Source: Fibrobacter succinogenes | Lineage (GTDB): Bacteria; Fibrobacterota; Fibrobacteria; Fibrobacterales; Fibrobacteraceae | Length of the DNA: 57,103 nt | Direction of reading: 5' to 3' | Assembly (NCBI GenBank): GCA_902776765.1 | Contig: CACYRP010000044.1 | Span: forward strand, 1-57,103 | Part shown: positions 52,537 to 57,103 of the stretch, piece after piece | How positions within the stretch are numbered: the first letter of the stretch is position 1 | Layout of the letters: each line of letters starts with the position of its first letter | Notes under the pieces: generated by a model | Databases searched by the model: none | The model's input: only the letters and a program-made list of their open reading frames with translations | Told to the model about the DNA's origin: nothing | Translations under genes and position numbers: made by a program

Positions 52537-53792
52537 CTGGTGAATTTTTCCAGCGTGATGCCGGGGTAATAGTGAGTTAGAATTTGTATGTAACTCTGGC
52601 CTGCCTGAGCGCGAGCGCGAGCGCCCATTTGGCAGAGTCCAACGCCATGCCCGAATCCCTTGCCTTTAAGAATCCACTGGTTTCCGCTGCGATGGATGCG
52701 GAAAAAACAGGAGGGGAGGATAGTACCGCCGCGCTTGAACAGCCAGCGGATTTTGTCCGCCTTGGCGGTGAATTTTCCGTTGTTTGTCGAGATTTCGAGT
52801 ATGTGGATGCGGCCGCTCTTGAGCGTGTCTAAAATGCTGATGGAATGGATGCTCGAAAAACTTGGAACGTTCGCTTTGGCTTCTTTAGCGTTTGTCTGGA
52901 ATAAATCACATAGCTCGTCTTCGGTAAATTCGCGGGTCCATTCGGTGTAATTCGACTCTCTGCACCAGGGCGTTCCGTCGGGGCGAAGGTCGGGCTTGCT
53001 TTGGAGATAAGGATGGTCGGGGCGGCCCCAGGTGACAACGCCTTCGGTTCGGCCGCCGCAAGTCGAGTGGTAGTATGCGGTGATGAATTCGCCGTTGTAG
53101 GTCATCACGACGCCTTCGGTTTCGCGAACGGATTTGTCAGTAATTTCGGTGGCGCTGTGGAGGCCTTTGTAGACTTGGTCGCGGGTGTCGGCGTAAACAT
53201 CGAAGCCTTGGGTCTTACGGCTCCCGAAGTGCTTGTATGCGTAGGTGCGTGCGGCAACAGCTTGTGCCTTGAGCGCTTCGAACTTGGATTCGTCGAGCTT
53301 GCCGATTTCGTAGGGAACGACGCCTCGCAAGTATTCTTCGATGTCGATGATGTTGATGGCGTTTACTTTATTACCATTGGCGGAAATGACAAATTCGCCT
53401 TCGTAGCAGGCTTTGTTGAGGGTGGCCTTTTCGGTAGCGATGGCGATGCATTCGCCGGGCGCAGAACCTGTGGCTTTGAAAACGCGGCGGTCCGCGGTCT
53501 GTTGGCGTTTCGCTTTAGTCTTGATTTTGAGTTTGCCTTTTACGGCGGTGATGTGCAATTCTTCGTTCTTTTGGTGGATGATGATGCTTGGCACGCCTAC
53601 AAAAACGCCCACTTGGATAGGGCGATTGAGCTCATTTGAAATTTTTTGGGGAACAATGGTTTGCTCGGAAACGCTGCTAGCTTCGATCGGATCTAGTTCT
53701 CTCGCATGTGACGGAGGTGCAAAAGTCAATGTCGCCAAGGTGAGTGGCGACATTGCTAGCGCTAAAACTGAAAGTAGCCGGCGAAGCCTCAT
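52533..53792 (-). CDS. SpoIID/LytB-domain protein
   Basis: A 419-aa exported protein with a signal peptide (about 1-30, ending SHA). The SpoIID/LytB domain (about 145-415) has EEYLRGVVPYEIGKL, ALKAQAVAARTYAYKHFG, YHSTCGGRTEGV and a C-terminal GFGHGVGLCQMGARARAQ followed by YYPG. In Bacillus SpoIID is a lytic transglycosylase acting on denuded peptidoglycan. In non-sporulating bacteria such proteins are presumed to remodel peptidoglycan. The catalytic Glu is expected in VPYEI. It starts five bases after the def stop, with AAGG overlapping that stop, and ends in an ATGA overlap with the methylthiotransferase gene. Confidence 0.9.
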   Translation of the reverse strand: MRLRRLLSVLALAMSPLTLATLTFAPPSHARELDPIEASSVSEQTIVPQKISNELNRPIQVGVFVGVPSIIIHQKNEELHITAVKGKLKIKTKAKRQQTADRRVFKATGSAPGECIAIATEKATLNKACYEGEFVISANGNKVNAINIIDIEEYLRGVVPYEIGKLDESKFEALKAQAVAARTYAYKHFGSRKTQGFDVYADTRDQVYKGLHSATEITDKSVRETEGVVMTYNGEFITAYYHSTCGGRTEGVVTWGRPDHPYLQSKPDLRPDGTPWCRESNYTEWTREFTEDELCDLFQTNAKEAKANVPSFSSIHSISILDTLKSGRIHILEISTNNGKFTAKADKIRWLFKRGGTILPSCFFRIHRSGNQWILKGKGFGHGVGLCQMGARARAQAGQSYIQILTHYYPGITLEKFTR

Positions 53793-53797
53793 GAACC

Positions 53798-54337
53798 TTA
53801 TTTTTTCTTGAGCTTTGCTTGCGTTTCTTTGGCCATCTTGCGGAGCTTGGATTGGTTCATCGTGCGGTCCGATGTCGAAATTTTATCGACAAAGAGGTCG
53901 CCGTTCAGGTGATCGCATTCGTGCTGGATGCAGCGCGCGAACAGACCTTCGCAGTTGTGAATTTCCTGAGCTTCGCCGTTGATGTCGAAGAATCGCACCG
54001 CAACTTTATCCGGGCGGACTACGTTGCAGAAAATATCCGGGAGCGAGAGGCAGCCTTCATCGTAGTCGGCTGGCTTGGCGTCCGGTTCAGCTTCCCATTC
54101 GGGGTTGAACATGATGTAGGGGCGCGGTTCCTCTTCGTCGGGGATAGCGGTGTCGATTACCACGAGGCGGATGTTCTTGCCGATTTGCGGTGCGGCAAGT
54201 CCACAGCCAGGAGCTTCGTACATGGTTTCGAGCATGTCTTTGGCGAGCTGGCGGAGTTCCGGCGTGATTTCGGTGATGGGTTCGCACTTTTTGCGAAGCA
54301 CCGGGTCACCGTAAATTCTGATGGGGAGAATGGCCAT
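53798..54337 (-). CDS. def: Peptide deformylase
   Basis: A 179-aa metalloenzyme that removes the formyl group from new proteins. The three family motifs are present: GCGLAAPQIG (motif 1, with Cys as second residue), EGCLSLP with the metal-binding Cys, and QHECDHLNG with the two His ligands and catalytic Glu. Its start lies inside the end of yajC (32-base overlap), and the SpoIID-like gene follows after five bases, so yajC-def-spoIID-like-mtaB-like form one unit. Confidence 0.97.
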   Translation of the reverse strand: MAILPIRIYGDPVLRKKCEPITEITPELRQLAKDMLETMYEAPGCGLAAPQIGKNIRLVVIDTAIPDEEEPRPYIMFNPEWEAEPDAKPADYDEGCLSLPDIFCNVVRPDKVAVRFFDINGEAQEIHNCEGLFARCIQHECDHLNGDLFVDKISTSDRTMNQSKLRKMAKETQAKLKKK

Positions 54338-54662
54338 GATTGACGCGGAGAATGGCTGCCTTTTCCAATTCGATGGTGGAGGTGCCAGTGCGGAGCGTGA
54401 CGATGTTTTCTTCCATGTTGGCGATGGTGCCGATGATGCCTGCGGCAGTCATGACCTTGTCGCCTTTCTTGAGCTGCTTGCGCATGTCGTCCATCTGCTT
54501 CATTTCCTTCTGCTTCGGGCGGATGAAGAAGAGCCACATCACCACAAAGAGGAGAATGAGGGGGAGGAAGCTAGCGAGAGCGCCCGGCTGTTCGGGCTGT
54601 GCTGCGTCCTGTGCAAATGCGGCGATGGAAGAAAGAGTCACGAGAAGTGCAGAAAGTTTCAT
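54306..54662 (-). CDS. yajC: Preprotein translocase accessory subunit YajC
   Basis: A 118-aa inner-membrane protein that associates with SecDF. Features are a hydrophobic N-terminus (1-17, possibly a cleaved signal), a second membrane helix (about 31-47, LPLILLFVVMWLFFIRPK) ending in the typical FFIRPKQKE, and the cytoplasmic KKGDKVMTAAGIIGTIANMEENIVTL domain. AAAAGG precedes the ATG. It begins the operon that includes def. Confidence 0.93.
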   Translation of the reverse strand: MKLSALLVTLSSIAAFAQDAAQPEQPGALASFLPLILLFVVMWLFFIRPKQKEMKQMDDMRKQLKKGDKVMTAAGIIGTIANMEENIVTLRTGTSTIELEKAAILRVNHGHSPHQNLR

Positions 54663-54705
54663 AATAAAACCTTTTTGGGGTTGATTGTGTTACGGTATAA
54701 AAATA

Positions 54706-54972
54706 GAAATCTAGACTAGAGAGTAGAGCCGAAAAATAAGAGAATGATGTCTAAAAACCGCTTCCGTCTAAATAGTCACTGGATCCTATCGCGTCGGCTT
54801 ACGCCTTGCTCTAGGATGACGATTCAATCAATGCTGCTCCCCACTCATTATTGACAGCTCACTGCTCACACCTCAAAGCGAGCTTGCGAGCGACCTCATG
54901 CCTCATACCTCTTTCGTCTGTAGCCGCGTGGTTCGGCAAGCTTACCAACCTAAGCGGCGTTCTTTCGTCTAA
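54706..54972. repeat. Intergenic region with mixed palindromic repeats
   Basis: Upstream of yajC lie pieces of several repeat types: CTAGACTAGAGAG units, CCGTCTAAATAGTC, a palindrome CCTATCGCG...GGC-TTAC-GCC...TAGGATGAC (54786-54832), CTCACTGCTCACACCTC units, TTTCGTCTGTAGCC and TTTCGTCTAA (as at 45381), and CCACTAACCACTAAC, which runs into the end of the next gene. No gene is seen. The yajC promoter must lie in the part nearest 54700. Confidence 0.5.
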
Positions 54973-55914
54973 TTACCCACTAACCACTAACTTTTTGTCC
55001 AGCAGTGGATAAATGCGGTTGAGTTCGAGGAGGTTCAATATCCTGTCGAAATCGGCTGAGAATTTTTCGATGAATTCTAGCCCTGGCAAATCGTTGTTTT
55101 TTGTAGCTGTTGGCGGGAGTGTTTGTAGCAATCGCTTTTGCAGGAGCGTTTCAAGGCTATTCTTGGTGAGTGTCATCCCGTGCATGGATTGTTTTGTTTG
55201 GGCGGCTAAATCGGTGGTTTTTACAGCGATGAAACCGTTTTCGAGAAGCTCCCCTTTTTCACTTGCCGTTTTGGTAAATGCGGTGAGTATGGCTTGCTCG
55301 GTGAGCGAAAGAATGTAGTGCGATGAATTCTTGTAAATCGCACGAAGCCGGAGCATGTCGTAAAGTAACTTGATGAGCATCTCGTTTTCGAGGGTGAGCG
55401 ATTCTGCCTGTAAACGGATGAGTCTAAAGTCCTGCAAAATTAATAATAGTTTGTACGTTTCCAGCGAAGATAAGTTCGAAAAATTCTTGAGCTCGTTTTT
55501 AATGTCTTTTATATAAATTAATTTTTCGCTGGACTTTGCGAGGATGAATAAAAGCGAAGGGAAAGATGTTATAAAATCTTTCTTGCGTTTGTTTTCTTGG
55601 GCGATGTTGTTGCGCTGCGTCAAGAATGAAATGATGGACTTCATCCAAATGGGTTGCTTTGCCATCGTTTCATTGAATAATGTTTGCGGGATGACTTCTA
55701 TTTCGCAGTCTTCTTCGGCGCGAACCGTGTATTCCAAGGGCTCGCCATCGACAAGGCTGAGTTCGCCAAACGTAGAACCCGGCCCCAGATTTTTTGTCTG
55801 GGTTTCGTTTTGCTCGTCCTTGTATGTGGCGACAAGGGTGCCTTTTTTGACAATGTAGAAGGAGTGCGGAGTGTCTCCCTGCATACAAAGAATTTTTCCG
55901 GCTGCAATATCCAT
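54973..55914 (-). CDS. Cyclic nucleotide-binding-domain protein A
   Basis: A 313-aa cytoplasmic protein. The N-terminal cNMP-binding beta-roll (about 1-95) shows GKILCMQGDTPHSFYIVKKGTL and PGSTFGELSLVDGEPLEYTVRA, the phosphate-binding cassette being FGELSLVDGEP. A helical region (about 95-235) follows and may include a helix-turn-helix-like domain, but no clear DNA-binding motif is visible. The C-terminus KKLVVSG is encoded inside the TTAGTGG repeat. Its ATG overlaps the stop of the upstream paralogue by one base. It could be a CRP/FNR-related regulator or a second-messenger sensor. Confidence 0.75.
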   Translation of the reverse strand: MDIAAGKILCMQGDTPHSFYIVKKGTLVATYKDEQNETQTKNLGPGSTFGELSLVDGEPLEYTVRAEEDCEIEVIPQTLFNETMAKQPIWMKSIISFLTQRNNIAQENKRKKDFITSFPSLLFILAKSSEKLIYIKDIKNELKNFSNLSSLETYKLLLILQDFRLIRLQAESLTLENEMLIKLLYDMLRLRAIYKNSSHYILSLTEQAILTAFTKTASEKGELLENGFIAVKTTDLAAQTKQSMHGMTLTKNSLETLLQKRLLQTLPPTATKNNDLPGLEFIEKFSADFDRILNLLELNRIYPLLDKKLVVSG

Positions 55915-56819
55915 TAGACGGTACCCTTGATATTTGGTTCGTACTTCAACGCCGTTTCGAAGTAGTTTATTTTCGCAAGATCAAGAGAAAGGAGATGATT
56001 CCCCTTTTCGACAAACCACTCGAATTGCTGGATTTGGAGCCAATCCGCGACACTCATTTCGAAATGGCGTTCCTTGAAAAAGGCAATCCAGTCCGTTGAA
56101 TCCTTGGATGTCCCGTTTTCTAATGTCGAAAGCAGAACGAGAATTCTTTTTTGCTGGAGCGTGAGGCAGAACGGGAGCCATGGCTTGTCCAGATCTTTTG
56201 CCTTCTGGTAGTCGGCAAATATTCCGAGAAGGTCGGCATTGGGGATGGAGAGGCAAGATTTGTCTCCATGGAAAACAACCAATTTGCGGCGGATCAGTGC
56301 TTTTAGAGCTTCTGTTGCCGTAGGTATGGGTGTCTTGGTCAACCATGAAAATTCTTGCAGTAGCGCTTTTGTCTGTAGAAAATCATCGCCTTTGTAGAAT
56401 TTGCAGAAAGAGGCTAGGCTTGCAAGCGGATTGTCCGTCTTTGCCGAACGCATGGATTCGTTAATTCTGCGCGTTCTTGCTGAAATCGCCTTGATGACCG
56501 CCAAAAGCCATACGGGCAAGCTCTTGAGCTCGGATTCCATACATTCATCGTTGATAATCGTGATGATGGAATCGACCGTAGCCTGGAAAATGTAGCGCAC
56601 TGGTTCGCGTTCGAGGAGCGCTCCTACGCCGACGAGATTGCCGGGGTGGATTTTGAATGCGACCTTGTTGTTTTCTTTGGGGTCAAGCGCAACAAGCTCA
56701 CCTTCGTTTAATAGGATGATTTTCTTGTCTTCATCCTGAGGTGAGGATACAACAAAACCCGCCTTCACGCGGAGTTGCGTGGGCGGGATAAGTTTTTTTC
56801 GGGAATCCCCCGTAACCAT
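55914..56819 (-). CDS. Cyclic nucleotide-binding-domain protein B, degenerate
   Basis: A 301-aa protein with the same layout as its downstream neighbour: a cNMP-type beta-roll (about 15-105, with IILLNEGELVALDP and GNLVGVGALLEREPVRYIF) followed by a helical C-terminal part. The phosphate-binding cassette is altered: GVGALLEREP replaces the usual FGELALLxxxPR, so the conserved Glu is not in place and nucleotide binding is doubtful. The two proteins probably act together. No Shine-Dalgarno sequence stands out. rplS ends 31 bases upstream. Confidence 0.65.
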   Translation of the reverse strand: MVTGDSRKKLIPPTQLRVKAGFVVSSPQDEDKKIILLNEGELVALDPKENNKVAFKIHPGNLVGVGALLEREPVRYIFQATVDSIITIINDECMESELKSLPVWLLAVIKAISARTRRINESMRSAKTDNPLASLASFCKFYKGDDFLQTKALLQEFSWLTKTPIPTATEALKALIRRKLVVFHGDKSCLSIPNADLLGIFADYQKAKDLDKPWLPFCLTLQQKRILVLLSTLENGTSKDSTDWIAFFKERHFEMSVADWLQIQQFEWFVEKGNHLLSLDLAKINYFETALKYEPNIKGTV

Positions 56820-56850
56820 CGGGAAATAACCGCCTTCGAAGTCCGGCTAA

Positions 56851-57103
56851 TTAAGCCTGACGTTCTTCGATACGTGCAGCCTTACCACGGAGGTCGCGCA
56901 TGTAGTAAATGCGAGCCTGGTGGACCTTACCGGAGCGTTCGACAACGATGGAGTCGATGCGCGGAGAGTTGACCGGGAAGATACGTTCGACAGCTACGGA
57001 ACCAGACATCTTGCGGACCGTGATGGACTTGCCGATGCCAGAGTTCTTCTGCTGAATAACGACGCCCTTGAACGGCTGGATACGTTCCTTGGTACCTTCG
57101 ATA
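56851..57103 (-). CDS. rplS: Ribosomal protein L19, C-terminal part (cut by window edge)
   Basis: The minus strand from the window end encodes 83 residues, including [37 protein letters not shown] and [16 protein letters not shown], then a stop. These are the conserved blocks of large-subunit protein L19. About the first 30 residues lie outside the window. The downstream cNMP-domain genes on the same strand could be read through from this gene. Confidence 0.96.
   Translation of the reverse strand, partial: IEGTKERIQPFKGVVIQQKNSGIGKSITVRKMSGSVAVERIFPVNSPRIDSIVVERSGKVHQARIYYMRDLRGKAARIEERQA

Overview
The window looks like chromosome of a Gram-negative bacterium of the phylum Fibrobacterota, most likely a Fibrobacter species. 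This is an inference. It rests on secreted beta-barrel and lipoprotein genes, giant cadherin/Calx-beta surface proteins, a CE1-type esterase with a carbohydrate-binding module, a three-domain IspG, and a recA promoter carrying a site close to the LexA motif I recall for F. succinogenes (TGCNC-N4-GTGCA). Promoter-like sequences share the form TTGACA-like, 16-17 bp, TATATT(TG).

Layout. 1-7040: the first codons of tpiA (minus strand), a BamE-like lipoprotein, a beta-barrel protein, a secreted protein, cinA/pncC-recA with their own promoters, a DUF5683 membrane protein, a histidine phosphatase and the SRP RNA gene. 7150-27210: a surface locus with two paralogous giant adhesins (1944 and 2919 aa), a SUI1 protein, a FecR-domain protein, a 769-aa outer-membrane protein and a translationally coupled endonuclease IV. 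27300-27810: two identical tRNA-Asn genes in a tandem duplication. 27890-31490: nfeD, floA and a membrane-anchored winged-helix protein in one minus-strand group. 31600-42140: a hybrid histidine kinase with four PAS-like repeats, a damaged rpsO, pnp, and two tandem 7TM HD-GYP proteins, one with its HD motif changed to YD. 42300-49300: ispG, serA, an acyl-CoA ligase, a small membrane protein and serS. 49400-51050: the esterase. 51170-54670: a minus-strand group yajC-def-spoIID-like-mtaB-like with overlapping or nearly touching genes. 54970-57103: a tandem pair of cyclic-nucleotide-binding-domain proteins and the 3' part of rplS.

Two patterns are not explained by the genes. (1) Many intergenic gaps hold compound palindromes: arms of degenerate 7-8 base units (CCTAAAA/TTAGGTN, CTAACCA, TTCTAAG, TTTCGTC) around short GC-rich hairpins. 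Two of them share a recognisably homologous core. (2) Several genes without a Shine-Dalgarno sequence have a TATATT/TACATT-type -10 hexamer 6 (once 8) bases before the ATG, which predicts leaderless mRNAs.

As a working picture (inference), the adhesin/FecR/outer-membrane cluster builds cell-surface structures. The sensor kinase, HD-GYP pair and cNMP-domain pair are candidates for nucleotide-second-messenger control. The remaining genes are ordinary housekeeping functions.
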